Source of the DNA: an uncultured Mailhella sp.
GTDB taxonomy: Bacteria; Desulfobacterota; Desulfovibrionia; Desulfovibrionales; Desulfovibrionaceae
Assembly (NCBI GenBank): GCA_944324085.1
Contig: CALUUX010000030.1
Span: 1-50,192 of the forward strand
DNA length: 50,192 bases
Direction of reading: 5' to 3'
Position 1 is the first letter of the stretch. Every line of letters starts with the position of its first letter. A program made the translations under genes and the position numbers. Of this stretch, positions 42,126-50,192 are shown one piece after another. The notes under the pieces are model-generated. The model searched no databases and was not told where the DNA came from. It saw only the letters and a program-made list of their open reading frames with translations.

Positions 42126-43103
42126 ATGTCCCATTCCAGACCATGGAACGTCGCCGTCATCGGCGAATGTATGATAGAGCTTCATAAGGAAGGCAATCGT
42201 CTTGTGCAGACGTTCGGCGGCGACACGCTGAACACGGCGGCCTATCTGTCGCGGATATGCGGCAAGGACGTCCATGTGGAGTACGTTTCCGCCGTGGGAG
42301 CTTCGGATACGTTCAGTCGTGAAATGCTGGATTTCTGGCATGCATGCGGCGTGAACTCCACGCTTTCCCAGCGTATTCCCGGCAAGCTGCCCGGTCTGTA
42401 CGCCATTGACGTGGACGCTTCCGGTGAGCGCCATTTCCAGTACTGGCGCAGCGAGGCCGCGGTGCGGGGCTGCTTTGAAACCCCCGAGGCGCAAGACGTG
42501 CTGGACGGACTGGCGCGTTTCGACGCCATCCACCTGAGCGGCATCAGTCTTGCCGTGCTGTATCCGGAGAGCCGGGAACGACTGCTCGCCGCCATGGAGC
42601 GGCTGGCGGCGCAGGGCGTGAAAATTTCTTTCGATTTCAATTTCCGTCCCCATCTGTGGGGACGGGAACCGGAAAAGAACGCCGCGCCGCATTACCGTCG
42701 TCTGGCCCGCGTGTGCCGCTGGGTGTTCCTCTCTCCGGAGGAATTGCGCGCCGCCGGTTTTGCCGAGGGCGGGTATGACGATCCGGCGTTCCGGGCCGCG
42801 CTGGCGGAGCTCGGCGCCGAGGAAGTGATTATCAAAAACGGCGGCAAGCCCTGCCTCATTCTGAATAACAGAACGGGCAGTTCCAGCGTGGTGCCGCTGG
42901 GCCGCATGCTGGAACCCAAGGACACCACGGCCGCCGGGGATTCTTTCACTGCCGGTTACCTGGCGGCTGCCCGTTACGGACTGTCCGCCGAAGAGGCCGT
43001 GAACCGGGCGCACAAGCTGGCGTCCGCGGTCATCATGTATCCCGGAGCCATCATTCCGGCGGAAGCCACGCCGCATGTGTTTGCCGACTGTCAGAGCGCC
43101 TGA
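42126..43103 (+). CDS. kdgK: 2-dehydro-3-deoxygluconate kinase (PfkB family)
   Basis: This 325-residue sugar kinase starts with IGECMIELHKEG and FGGDTLNTAAY (residues about 12-40), as in E. coli KdgK, and has YAIDVDASGERHFQYWRSEAA (about 97-117) and the catalytic DTTAAGDSFTAGY near the C-terminus. It phosphorylates KDG to KDPG, the substrate of the aldolase encoded upstream at 34979. The ATG at 42126 has GAGAGG six bases upstream; a TTG at 42120 is also in frame. IolC, another PfkB sugar kinase, is less similar by the sequence motifs I can recognise. Confidence 0.87.
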   Translation: MSHSRPWNVAVIGECMIELHKEGNRLVQTFGGDTLNTAAYLSRICGKDVHVEYVSAVGASDTFSREMLDFWHACGVNSTLSQRIPGKLPGLYAIDVDASGERHFQYWRSEAAVRGCFETPEAQDVLDGLARFDAIHLSGISLAVLYPESRERLLAAMERLAAQGVKISFDFNFRPHLWGREPEKNAAPHYRRLARVCRWVFLSPEELRAAGFAEGGYDDPAFRAALAELGAEEVIIKNGGKPCLILNNRTGSSSVVPLGRMLEPKDTTAAGDSFTAGYLAAARYGLSAEEAVNRAHKLASAVIMYPGAIIPAEATPHVFADCQSA

Positions 43104-43156
43104 TTGCCGATAAAGGAACCTCTCTTTCGGAGAGAAAACGCTGAAAGGACTTTTCC

Positions 43157-43588
43157 ATGAGTGCTGAAAACTGTCCCTACTGCCACGGCGGTCCCGCCTT
43201 GGCGGATTTTGCCATCAAGATCTGTGATCTTTCGGAATATTCTTCGCTGTATCTGTTCAAGGAACAGAGCCATCCTGGCCGCATGGTGGTCGCCTATCGC
43301 GGTCACGTCAGCGAAATCGTGGACATCACGCCTGAGCAGCTTCAGGGTTACATGGCCGACGTGGCCCGCATCGCCCGTCTGATCCACAAGATGTTCCATC
43401 CGCAGAAGGTGAATTACGGAGCCTTCGGCGATTTGAACCCGCATCTGCATTTCCATCTGGTGCCCAAGTATGAAGGTCAGTTCGAATGGGGCGGCACGTT
43501 CCAGATGAACCCCCGCGCCGTCATGCTTTCCGACAAGGAATACGATGAGCTGATCGAACGCATCAAACGCGAGCTGCCCAGCGTGTAG
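43157..43588 (+). CDS. HIT-family protein
   Basis: This 143-residue protein has the histidine triad HLHFHLVPK (about residues 95-103), and a Cys-x-x-Cys near the start (CPYCHGG). HIT proteins are nucleotidyl hydrolases or transferases, and may hydrolyse dinucleotides or adenylates. Its place at the end of the sugar-acid island suggests a role in turning over a nucleotidyl intermediate, but it could also be a general repair enzyme. It starts 53 bases after kdgK. Confidence 0.85.
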   Translation: MSAENCPYCHGGPALADFAIKICDLSEYSSLYLFKEQSHPGRMVVAYRGHVSEIVDITPEQLQGYMADVARIARLIHKMFHPQKVNYGAFGDLNPHLHFHLVPKYEGQFEWGGTFQMNPRAVMLSDKEYDELIERIKRELPSV

Positions 43589-43608
43589 CGGCGGCGAGGA
43601 GCATGATC

Positions 43609-43992
43609 ATGGCAAAGAAGATAGAACGCTTCGGACTTCCGGCCCCTGGAGCCACGCCTGCGGCCAAGGCCGTCAAGGCCGACGGCTGGCTGTACGTTTC
43701 CGGCATGGTGCCCAAGGACAAGCAGGGCGACATCGTGTACGGCACCATCAAGACGCAGGGCCGTCAGGCTCTCGACAATCTGATGGATACGCTGCGTCTG
43801 GCCGGCTACGAGCCGAAAGACGTGGTCCGCGTTACGGTGTATCTGGATGACGCGCGCGATTTTGCCGCGTTCAATGCCGTCTATCGGGAGTATTTTTCCA
43901 CGGAAGACGCTCCCGCCCGCGTGTGCATTCTTGCCAGCAAGCCCACGGACATCAAGGTGGAGCTGGACTGCATCGCCTGGAAAGCCGAATAG
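43609..43992 (+). CDS. RidA-family protein (reactive intermediate deaminase)
   Basis: This 127-residue protein has YVSGMVPKDKQGDIVYGTIKTQ (split here for length as YVSGMVPKDKQGD and YGTIKTQGRQALDNL) and the C-terminal RVCILASKPTDIKVELDCIA, matching RidA/YjgF. These proteins hydrolyse enamines and imines from amino acid or sugar metabolism. The ATG at 43609 has GAGGAG seven bases upstream; the ATG at 43603 lies too close. It is the last gene of the island, before two terminators. It may prevent damage by reactive enamines formed when keto acids meet amines. Confidence 0.86.
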   Translation: MAKKIERFGLPAPGATPAAKAVKADGWLYVSGMVPKDKQGDIVYGTIKTQGRQALDNLMDTLRLAGYEPKDVVRVTVYLDDARDFAAFNAVYREYFSTEDAPARVCILASKPTDIKVELDCIAWKAE

Positions 43993-44016
43993 AACGTTTT
44001 AAGTCCTCCTGCGGGG

Positions 44017-44064
44017 AGCCGGCGAAGCGAAACGGAGCGACCGTATCGCCGCCGGCTTCTTTTT
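44017..44064 (+). terminator. Terminator after ridA
   Basis: AGCCGGCG (44017-44024) pairs with CGCCGGCT (44050-44057) around a long loop and is followed by TCTTTTT. It would end the island's transcript. Confidence 0.6.
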
Positions 44065-44091
44065 GGACTGTCGTTTGAGAAGAATTCGTCC

Positions 44092-44140
44092 GCAAAAAAG
44101 ACGGTCGGACGTCCATGGAGCGTCTGACCGTCTTTTTTGC
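44092..44140. terminator. Bidirectional terminator between convergent genes
   Basis: A 20-bp stem (44092-44111 with 44121-44140, one mismatch) has a 9-base loop, an A-run on the left and a T-run on the right, so it can stop both the ridA transcript and the minus-strand gene at 44229. Confidence 0.85.
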
Positions 44141-44228
44141 GCGTCATGCGCGTCGTGAGATATGAACCGGTCGGAAAACGGCGGGATGCTCAGCCCTCCA
44201 TCAATTGCGACGCATGGCGCGGCCGCGT

Positions 44229-44711
44229 TTAGAAAGAGGCGGGGAAGAGTTTGGGATCGGCGGCCTTGAAGTGTTCATTCAGCAGTTTTTTGCCGGAGTC
44301 CGTGCCGGATCCGAGGATGGACACCACGCTGCCGACTTTGCCGTTGGAGCTGAAATAGCTGACGCCCTTGGCCTGGCCCTGAGAGAATTCGGCCACATAG
44401 GAATCGCCGGAAGCCACCGGATCGGAGGTGGTGAAGCCGCCTTTTTTCATGTTGGCGAGCGTTTGTTCGGCGAGTTCCTTGGCGGGGAAGGCCGCCGGCG
44501 TGACGGCGACGCTTACCGCGGTTTTATCGTTGGCGTTCTGCACGATGGCGACGACGGCTCCCTTGTTGGACTGCGTGGGTTGCGGCTGCGTCCAGCCGTC
44601 AGGAAGGTTCAGCGTGAAGTATTCGGTTCTGACTTCCGCGGCAAGAGCGACGGAGCCGAAGACGAGAACGCTGATCAGCGCGACGGACAGCGCGGTCAGA
44701 ATTTTTTTCAT
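44229..44711 (-). CDS. Small secreted protein of unknown function
   Basis: This 160-residue protein has a signal peptide of about 24 residues, ending SVALA-AE. The mature part, with YFTLNLPDGW near its start, resembles periplasmic proteins of unknown function in Desulfovibrionaceae but I can not assign a family. The N-terminus is the choice because AAGGAG lies six bases before the ATG at 44711; the longer frame adds 45 residues with no export signal at the start. The mature protein is rich in Gly, Ser, Thr and Ala with few charged residues and no Cys, so it is not a lipoprotein. No operon partner is visible. Confidence 0.65.
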   Translation of the reverse strand: MKKILTALSVALISVLVFGSVALAAEVRTEYFTLNLPDGWTQPQPTQSNKGAVVAIVQNANDKTAVSVAVTPAAFPAKELAEQTLANMKKGGFTTSDPVASGDSYVAEFSQGQAKGVSYFSSNGKVGSVVSILGSGTDSGKKLLNEHFKAADPKLFPASF

Positions 44712-44886
44712 GGCATTCTCCTTGATTTTTCCGTGGGGGGTCGCATCGGCAAGAGAGGAAACGCTCCGGGGACGCAGGAAAAAATCTATGAAAACCATGA
44801 CGGCGTTTTGCAGGGAAGTCAATATGGCCGCGACTGTCGGCGTCACATCGTGTCATAGACGATGACGTGCGCGTCGCGCTGGCGGT

Positions 44887-46182
44887 TCAACCGTTATCAA
44901 GTTCCATGACGACGTTTAGCAGCAGTTCTACGGACGGCAGAAGCGCGTTTTCATGAAAATCGAAACTTGGGGAGTGATGTCCCGCGGCAAGCTCGCTGCC
45001 CAGCATGAGATAGGCGGCGTCTCCCCCCTGTCGCTGCACGGCGGCCATGTGCACGCAGGCGTCGTCGCTGCCGAATCCGGGCGCGTCGTCGCGGATGCGG
45101 TCTTTGAAAAACCAGGGCGTTTCGTCCGCAACCTTCCTCACGACGCGGATCATGGAATCGTCGCTGTCCGCGTTGTCGGAGCCGCCCATAAGTCGAATGA
45201 GGCTGCGCTGCCCGTACATGGCGGCCGTGTGTTCGATGATGGATCGGCAATGTTCGAACATGTAGTCGTTGACGGCCGTGGTGGAGCCGCGGGTTTCGCA
45301 AACCATACGCGCGTGATCGGGAATGATGTTGCGTCCGCTTCCGGCTTCGAGCATGCCCACGGTAATGCGCGAGTCGCCCTGACCGTGGCGGGGAAGCGCG
45401 TGCATGTTGAGGGCCGCGCTTGCCGCGGCGAGAAGCGAGTTGGCGCCCTTTTCCGGTTCAGCGCCGGCGTGGGCGGCTTTGCCAAAGAATTCCACGTCGA
45501 ACTTCGTGGTGGCGAGAAAACCGCGCGCGCCGCACACAAGGGCATGATCCTCGTTCGCCCACATGCCGATATGCGCGGCCAGAACATGCCTTGCGCCGTT
45601 GAGCCATCCCGCGGCGGCCATGGCTCGCGCGCCCCGGCATCCTTCCTCGCCGGGTTGGAAAAGCAGACGGACGCCGCGGGTCAGCCGATCGCGTCGTTTC
45701 GTCAGTTCCAAGGCGAGGCCTAGTCCGATGGCGATGTGTCCGTCGTGTCCGCAGGCATGACTGACGCCGTCATGAAGCGAGGCAAAGCCTTCGCGCGCGG
45801 GACGGTGCTCCGAATCGGTGGACTCCTGAACGTTGACGGCGTCGATGTCGAATCGCAGGACGGTATGAACCGGAAGATCGGGGCGGATGTCCACGACAAG
45901 TCCCGTGACGCCGTTCATGCGTTGCAGCCAGAGCGGAGAAGCCCCTTCGTTTCGAGCCCGCGCTTCCGCCGCGCGCAGCTTGTCGGAGTCGGGAACGCCC
46001 ATGCGGGCTTCGGGCGAGGAGACGCTGTCTCCCACGACGGGAGAAAGGCCGAACGACGTCAGCTCTTCCGCGATGCGGGCCGTGGTCCAGAATTCCGCCA
46101 TGCCGCTTTCGGCGTGTCGGTGAAACGTTCTGCGAAATTGCGTCAGTTGTTCCTGCGTGATGGAAAGAGAATCGTCATGCAT
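44887..46182 (-). CDS. M20-family amidohydrolase (AbgA/HmrA-like)
   Basis: This 431-residue protein is a zinc-dependent M20 peptidase, similar to p-aminobenzoyl-glutamate hydrolase subunit A. It shows SHACGHDGHIAIGLGLAL (His and Asp metal ligands), LFQPGEEGCRG (Glu catalytic base and ligand) and a C-terminal LMLGSELAAGHHSPSFDF with the last His ligand. It hydrolyses an amide bond in an N-acyl amino acid or peptide. The start has no clear ribosome site; an in-frame alternative is not obvious. A gene for subunit B is not in the window, so it may act as a single subunit. Confidence 0.85.
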   Translation of the reverse strand: MHDDSLSITQEQLTQFRRTFHRHAESGMAEFWTTARIAEELTSFGLSPVVGDSVSSPEARMGVPDSDKLRAAEARARNEGASPLWLQRMNGVTGLVVDIRPDLPVHTVLRFDIDAVNVQESTDSEHRPAREGFASLHDGVSHACGHDGHIAIGLGLALELTKRRDRLTRGVRLLFQPGEEGCRGARAMAAAGWLNGARHVLAAHIGMWANEDHALVCGARGFLATTKFDVEFFGKAAHAGAEPEKGANSLLAAASAALNMHALPRHGQGDSRITVGMLEAGSGRNIIPDHARMVCETRGSTTAVNDYMFEHCRSIIEHTAAMYGQRSLIRLMGGSDNADSDDSMIRVVRKVADETPWFFKDRIRDDAPGFGSDDACVHMAAVQRQGGDAAYLMLGSELAAGHHSPSFDFHENALLPSVELLLNVVMELDNG

Positions 46183-46257
46183 GGCAAAGGATACGGGAAA
46201 GGGGAAGGAACGAGGTTCCCTCCCCTGACGGTTTTGGCATCGACGCGGCCGCCGGGA

Positions 46258-47172
46258 TCAGATTCTCAGGCTGTCGCGGATATCGGTGAGACGGTTGCGG
46301 GCAAAGAGCAGGTAGGAAATGATGAGTTCTCCGGAATTGAACGACGAGGTGATGTACATGGGATTGTAATCGCAGATGAGATCCATGTAACGCATGGCCT
46401 CGGCCATGTTCTGTTCGTTGTTCTTGCTGCCGATTTCCGGATAGAGTTCATACATGGCCTTGAGGTAGTCGCGCACCACGAGTATGACGCCCTGCGCTTC
46501 ATAAATGCGGTTGTCCAGCGTGTAGAAGGGCAGGTCCTGACTGTCGTTGAGCAGGCCGAGCGCGTAGCCGAACACCGTTTCTCCCAGAATGAGGTTGAAG
46601 GCGGAATAGAGATCGTCGGTGCGGCAGTTGTACACGGCCTTGCCCGCGAGAAGATCCTTCTTGTACTGCTCCGTCATGGACAACGCTTTTTTGAACGAGC
46701 CTTCCGCCGAAGGAATGAACAGCATGCCCCAGCGTTGCGGGCTGATGGCGAAGTAGTTGAGACGGGCGTTGTACAGCAGATCATTTTCGCGGTCGTTGTT
46801 GCCCAGCTTTGCGATGACCGTGGAATAGTGGTCAAAGAGCATTTTGGTGGCCACATAGGTGCCGAACTGGCGATAGGCGCGGTTGTCCATGATCCAGCGG
46901 TTGAACAGAATGTCGTTGGCCGTCCAGCCGAAGGTGGAGCCGAGTTCCGCGTCCATGCGATGGGTCAGCGCGGAGAGCAGCGCCGCTCCTTTTTCCTGTT
47001 CCGTCATGTTGTCCTTCGTTTCCGCCTGATAGGCGGGGAAGGTGACGGGATCAATAAGCGTGTAGAGCTTCTGCGACCCCCACACCACAAACAGTATGCC
47101 CACAAACAGCAGAACCTGAATGCCGAGCGTTTTGGCTACGATAATGAAATGCCGCTTTTCGGGGTGAATCAT
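46258..47172 (-). CDS. DUF2333-family membrane-anchored protein
   Basis: This 304-residue protein has one transmembrane helix (about residues 12-33, AKTLGIQVLLFVGILFVVWG) and a long exposed domain, mainly helical, rich in aromatic residues. It resembles the DUF2333 family of proteobacteria, whose role is unknown. The start at 47172 has an AGGAG site; the longer frame upstream adds 18 residues. It is placed between an amidohydrolase and an aminopeptidase, with no shared operon features visible. Confidence 0.75.
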   Translation of the reverse strand: MIHPEKRHFIIVAKTLGIQVLLFVGILFVVWGSQKLYTLIDPVTFPAYQAETKDNMTEQEKGAALLSALTHRMDAELGSTFGWTANDILFNRWIMDNRAYRQFGTYVATKMLFDHYSTVIAKLGNNDRENDLLYNARLNYFAISPQRWGMLFIPSAEGSFKKALSMTEQYKKDLLAGKAVYNCRTDDLYSAFNLILGETVFGYALGLLNDSQDLPFYTLDNRIYEAQGVILVVRDYLKAMYELYPEIGSKNNEQNMAEAMRYMDLICDYNPMYITSSFNSGELIISYLLFARNRLTDIRDSLRI

Positions 47173-47315
47173 GCGAGTCTCCTGAAGAGTGGTTTTTGTT
47201 CGGAATTCTGACGGGGAGAACGTCATGTTCCTTTATGGAAATAATCACGTTCCCGCGTCAGTCCAGAGTCGCGGATTTCAGCGAAACGGGAAATCCTCGT
47301 CCAGCGGGGAACGGA

Positions 47316-48392
47316 TCAGAACACCCGGCAGCCGTCTTCGGTGATGACGGCCATGTATTCCCAGCGCGCGCCGCCCCATCCGGGAAAGTAGAGGCCCGGT
47401 TCAATGGTGACCACCATGCCCGGCTGAAGAGGACGGACGCTGGTGGGGCTCAGTCGCGGTCCTTCATGGGTTTCCAGTCCCACGCCGTGTCCCAGAGAAT
47501 GGGTGAAATATTCGGCCATGCCGCAGGAGGAGAAATAGTCCACGGCGATCTGATGAACTTCCTTGCCCGTAACGCCGGGGCGCAAAGCGGCGATGGCGCG
47601 ACGTTGCGCTTCCTGCACGCGTTCCAGCATTTCCGTGAAGCGGGGGGAAGGCTTGTCGCCGATCCAGTAGGTGCGGGTCTGATCGGAGCAGTAGCGGTTC
47701 AAACGGCAGCCCTCGTCCACCAGAACCATGCAGTTGTCCGTGAACGCGGAGGGCGTTTCCGGCGCGTAATGGGGCAGAGCGGCGTTGGCGTTCATGGCCA
47801 CGATGGACGGAAAGCTGAGTTCCGACGCGCCGTGTTCGCGGTAGTATTTTTCGATGGCCCAGGCGACGCCGGCCTCGTTTTGTCCCGGCACGAGCGCGGA
47901 AGGCAGCCATTCCAGCATAGTATGGTTGAGCGACACGGATTCGGCAATGAGACGTATTTCCTCTTCGTCCTTGACTTCGCGCAGCTTTTCCACCAGACCG
48001 TCGGCGGCCTTGAGGGTAAGTCCCGGCTCCAGACGCCGCACATAGGCCCACGCCAGATGTTCGGCTTCCATGCCGATAGCGCCCACGCCGCACAGTTTTT
48101 TGAGCAAACCGTTGAGGGCCTCGGAGGATGAGCCTCGATAGATGAACACGCGGTCTCTGTCCCAGAGCTGCGCCGCGGCTTCCTCGTAGCGGGAATCGGT
48201 GCACAGCCAGTCTTTGCCGTCCTTCATGACGATGAGACACCCGGAACTTTCGTTGCACTGGCAATCGTGCAGTTCAAAACCGGAAAGATAGAAACGGTTG
48301 GCCGGCTGACTGACGATCAGCGCGTCGAGCCCTTCCTCACGCATGAGGCGACGCAGGTTTTCCCGACGAGCCTCAAAAGTTTCCTTGTTCAT
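47316..48392 (-). CDS. M24-family Xaa-Pro peptidase
   Basis: This 358-residue peptidase has the full metal site expected for M24: D226 (LVDEG), D237 (SDQTRT), H302 (GHGVGLETHE), E331 (EPGLY) and E345 (RWEYMAV). It removes an N-terminal residue before proline. It differs from the island's M24-like protein at 36020, which lacks two Asp. The ATG at 48392 has AGGA upstream; the longer frame adds 74 low-complexity residues. It probably recycles peptides. Confidence 0.87.
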   Translation of the reverse strand: MNKETFEARRENLRRLMREEGLDALIVSQPANRFYLSGFELHDCQCNESSGCLIVMKDGKDWLCTDSRYEEAAAQLWDRDRVFIYRGSSSEALNGLLKKLCGVGAIGMEAEHLAWAYVRRLEPGLTLKAADGLVEKLREVKDEEEIRLIAESVSLNHTMLEWLPSALVPGQNEAGVAWAIEKYYREHGASELSFPSIVAMNANAALPHYAPETPSAFTDNCMVLVDEGCRLNRYCSDQTRTYWIGDKPSPRFTEMLERVQEAQRRAIAALRPGVTGKEVHQIAVDYFSSCGMAEYFTHSLGHGVGLETHEGPRLSPTSVRPLQPGMVVTIEPGLYFPGWGGARWEYMAVITEDGCRVF

Positions 48393-48870
48393 GTCATCCT
48401 CGTATGTCGCGCCGTTCCGGCGCGGAAAAAAAGGAGCGCGCTCCGTCGTTGTCGTTTGAACGCAGGTCTTGTCCCATGCCCGGAAGCGTAGAACGAATCC
48501 TGTTCCTTTCCGGGAAGATAAGGCTTTTTTCCATAAAAGCCAATGCGTCCTGAGCGTCGGAGGGAAAGGGAGCGGATGTCGGAAAGGCATCTTTTTCTGA
48601 TCCGTGCCGGTCATGGGAGGATGGGAGCGGCGTCCGGTCGTCGCGCGGCTCTGTCGTTCGTCATGGCGTCAGAGGGGACCGCCGTTCGGGGATGCGGAAA
48701 ACGTTTGGGAAAACGGCGCATGACCTGGTCACGCGCTGGGCTTTCGCGTTCCGTTCATGACGGCGGCACCTTGCGCGACGGACGCGTTTTGAGCGGTTGA
48801 CGCCTAAAAAAGAAAAACGAAACGCGGAAGTCGCTTCGTCTGCGGGAAAGCGGCGTTGATGGTTGAAACG
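48393..48870. other. Intergenic region with no recognised gene
   Basis: This stretch lies between the M24 peptidase and carA terminator. Short frames exist but show no ribosome site and no protein features, and none is supported. Promoters for the peptidase are likely here, but I could not place one. Confidence 0.5.
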
Positions 48871-48903
48871 AAGGGGAGAGAGAACGTTGTTCTCTCTCCC
48901 CTT
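48871..48903 (-). terminator. Terminator-like hairpin after carA
   Basis: A perfect 15-bp stem (48871-48885 with 48889-48903) has a 3-base loop. It lies about 57 bases after the carA stop on the minus strand. The T-run that follows is short. Confidence 0.65.
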
Positions 48904-48960
48904 CTGAGTTTATCGGTTATTCCGGAAAGACAGTCGTCGTTCCGAAGCGCGTTTCTGAAG

Positions 48961-50100
48961 TTACTTTTCGGCCTTTGCCTTCATCACCATGGCCTTGAAA
49001 TCGGAGAAGAAGGTGCGGCTGTCCGTGGGGCCGGCGGCGGCTTCGGGATGATGCTGCACGGTCATGATGGGCTTTGTGGGATGGCGGAAGCCTTCCAGCG
49101 TGCCGTCATTGAGGTTCACGTACACCTTTTCCACGCCTGCGGGCGGAATCACGCAGAATCCGTGGTTCTGGGACGAGATTTCGATGCGACCGGTGAGCAG
49201 GTTTTTCACCGGATGGTTCACGCCGTGATGACCGAATTTCAGCTTGGTGGTGGTGCCGCCGAGCGCGTGGCCGAGAAGCTGGTGACCGAGGCAGATGGCG
49301 CCGATGGGGAAGATTTCCGCCATCTTGGCGATTTCCGCTATTTCCGCCTTGAGGGTGGCGGGGTCGCCGGGACCGTTGGAAAGGAACACGCCGTCGGGAT
49401 TTGCGGCCTTGACCTGTTCGCAGGTGAAGGACGGGGGAACGACGAGCAGTTCCATGTCCTGCGCGCTGAGCAGGCGCAGAATGTTCCACTTTATGCCGAA
49501 GTCGTACACCACCACGCGGAGAGTCTTGCCCGAAGGCCAGTCATAGGAGCCGTCGGCGTTCAGCGCGACGGGCGCGGGACGTCCCGCCTTTTCGTCCCAG
49601 CGGTAGGGCTTCTTGGGAGCCACGCGGGTGACGAGGTTCTGACCTTCCATGGAAGGCAGTTCCCGCGCCTTTTTCGCGAGCTCTCCGGCGTCGAGAATGC
49701 TGGTGGAAATGCAGCCGCGCATGGCGCCGTTCTTGCGCAGATGCAGCGTGAGGGCGCGGGTGTCTATGCCTTCGACGCCCGGCACGTTGTGACGGATGAG
49801 GAAGTCGGGCAGGCTTTCCGTGGCGCGCCAGTTGGAAGGCTCTTTGCAGCATTCCTTGACGATGAGCGCCGACATGTGGATCTTTTCGGATTCCATGTCG
49901 TCGGGGTTGATGCCGTAGTTGCCGATGAGCGGATAGGTGAGGCACACCATCTGCCCCGCGTAGGAGGGATCGGTGAGCAGTTCCTGATAGCCGGCCATGG
50001 CGGTATTGAAAATGACTTCGCCGCCGGTCAGTTCAATGGGACCGGTGAAGGATTCCCCTTCAAGAACGAAGCCGTCTTCGAGGGCGAGCAGAGCTTTCAT
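48961..50100 (-). CDS. carA: Carbamoyl-phosphate synthase small (glutaminase) subunit
   Basis: This 379-residue subunit releases ammonia from glutamine for carbamoyl phosphate synthesis, needed for arginine and pyrimidines. It has a class I glutaminase triad: C270 ([11 protein letters not shown]), H351 and E353 (VQHHPEAA). The N-terminal CarA domain shows [20 protein letters not shown]. The ATG at 50100 overlaps the stop of the upstream gene as ATGA, and has an AAAGGAG site. CarB is not in the window. Confidence 0.95.
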   Translation of the reverse strand: MKALLALEDGFVLEGESFTGPIELTGGEVIFNTAMAGYQELLTDPSYAGQMVCLTYPLIGNYGINPDDMESEKIHMSALIVKECCKEPSNWRATESLPDFLIRHNVPGVEGIDTRALTLHLRKNGAMRGCISTSILDAGELAKKARELPSMEGQNLVTRVAPKKPYRWDEKAGRPAPVALNADGSYDWPSGKTLRVVVYDFGIKWNILRLLSAQDMELLVVPPSFTCEQVKAANPDGVFLSNGPGDPATLKAEIAEIAKMAEIFPIGAICLGHQLLGHALGGTTTKLKFGHHGVNHPVKNLLTGRIEISSQNHGFCVIPPAGVEKVYVNLNDGTLEGFRHPTKPIMTVQHHPEAAAGPTDSRTFFSDFKAMVMKAKAEK

Positions 50101-50192
50101 GCGCGTTCTCCTTTGGGCGATCCGGCATAGTAGTCCTGGAGGCATTCCACGTGGAGGGCCTCGTTCTGCTGATGCTGGATGGCGCGGGCAAT
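50097..50192 (-). CDS. Partial gene, C-terminal end only
   Basis: The window edge cuts this gene; only the last 31 residues are present. They read as a helix-like stretch [16 protein letters not shown], then [15 protein letters not shown]. The stop overlaps the carA start in an ATGA arrangement, so the gene is co-transcribed and coupled with carA. The family cannot be named from this tail. Confidence 0.6.
   Translation of the reverse strand: MARAIQHQQNEALHVECLQDYYAGSPKGERA

Noticed and set aside
38912..42160. A 1082-codon open frame on the minus strand across TauE, iolB, the CtBP-like gene and kduD
   Set aside because: It is antisense to four clear genes and has low-complexity His/Gly/Ala composition with no recognisable domain.
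48543..48800. Small plus-strand frame in the gap before carA
   Set aside because: There is no ribosome site, no recognisable motif, and its composition is Arg-rich as in other non-coding frames of this GC-rich DNA.

Overview
The window is a stretch of bacterial chromosome that looks like Desulfovibrionaceae, possibly a gut genus such as Bilophila or Mailhella. The evidence is indirect. There is a lactate cluster of permease, GlcD-like and GlcF-like subunits, LutC, and a fused 716-residue LutB-type protein, a layout I know from Desulfovibrio. There is also a ferredoxin-dependent 2-oxoacid oxidoreductase, TRAP and tripartite tricarboxylate transporters, a DUF2333 protein and a tRNA gene with an encoded CCA end. 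No rRNA, CRISPR array, insertion sequence or phage gene was seen.

Region 1 (19-7966). A minus-strand run holds an enolase-superfamily sugar-acid dehydratase, a tripartite tricarboxylate transporter (TctC, TctB, TctA) and a four-subunit 2-oxoacid:ferredoxin oxidoreductase (KorDABC). A divergent GntR/FCD regulator faces it across an intergenic region with two TTGTnnACAA boxes. Together they suggest uptake of a carboxylic or sugar acid and its conversion to a 2-oxoacid and then an acyl-CoA.

Region 2 (8281-20091). After a tRNA-Val gene comes an iron and heme locus. It has an anaerobic heme-degrading radical SAM enzyme (HutW/ChuW type), a TonB-dependent receptor, an ECF-type transporter (S, T and double ATPase), a flavodoxin, ExbB, ExbD and TonB. 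A MATE exporter and a DtxR-like regulator follow on the minus strand. A Fur-like box precedes hutW. A nearly identical 22-bp palindrome precedes both hutW and the MATE-regulator operon, tying the two units into one regulon. The double-ATPase gene is split by an exact 7-bp tandem duplication.

Region 3 (20087-29121). This holds rarA and the lactate genes: LctP, LutB-type, LutC, GlcF-like and GlcD-like. Together they import lactate and oxidise it to pyruvate.

Region 4 (29688-43992). An IclR regulator is followed by a long plus-strand catabolic island. It holds a flavin-reductase-like protein, a TAXI-type TRAP transporter, a KDPG/KHG aldolase fused to a VOC domain, an M24-like protein lacking two metal ligands, two D-2-hydroxyacid dehydrogenases, a TauE/SafE permease, IolB, KduD, KdgK, a HIT protein and RidA. 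IolB, KduD, KdgK and the aldolase form a plausible route from a deoxy-keto uronate to pyruvate and glyceraldehyde 3-phosphate. The natural substrate is not evident.

Region 5 (44229-50192). Minus-strand genes encode a small secreted protein, an M20 amidohydrolase, a DUF2333 protein, an M24 aminopeptidase, carA and the end of an unidentified gene.
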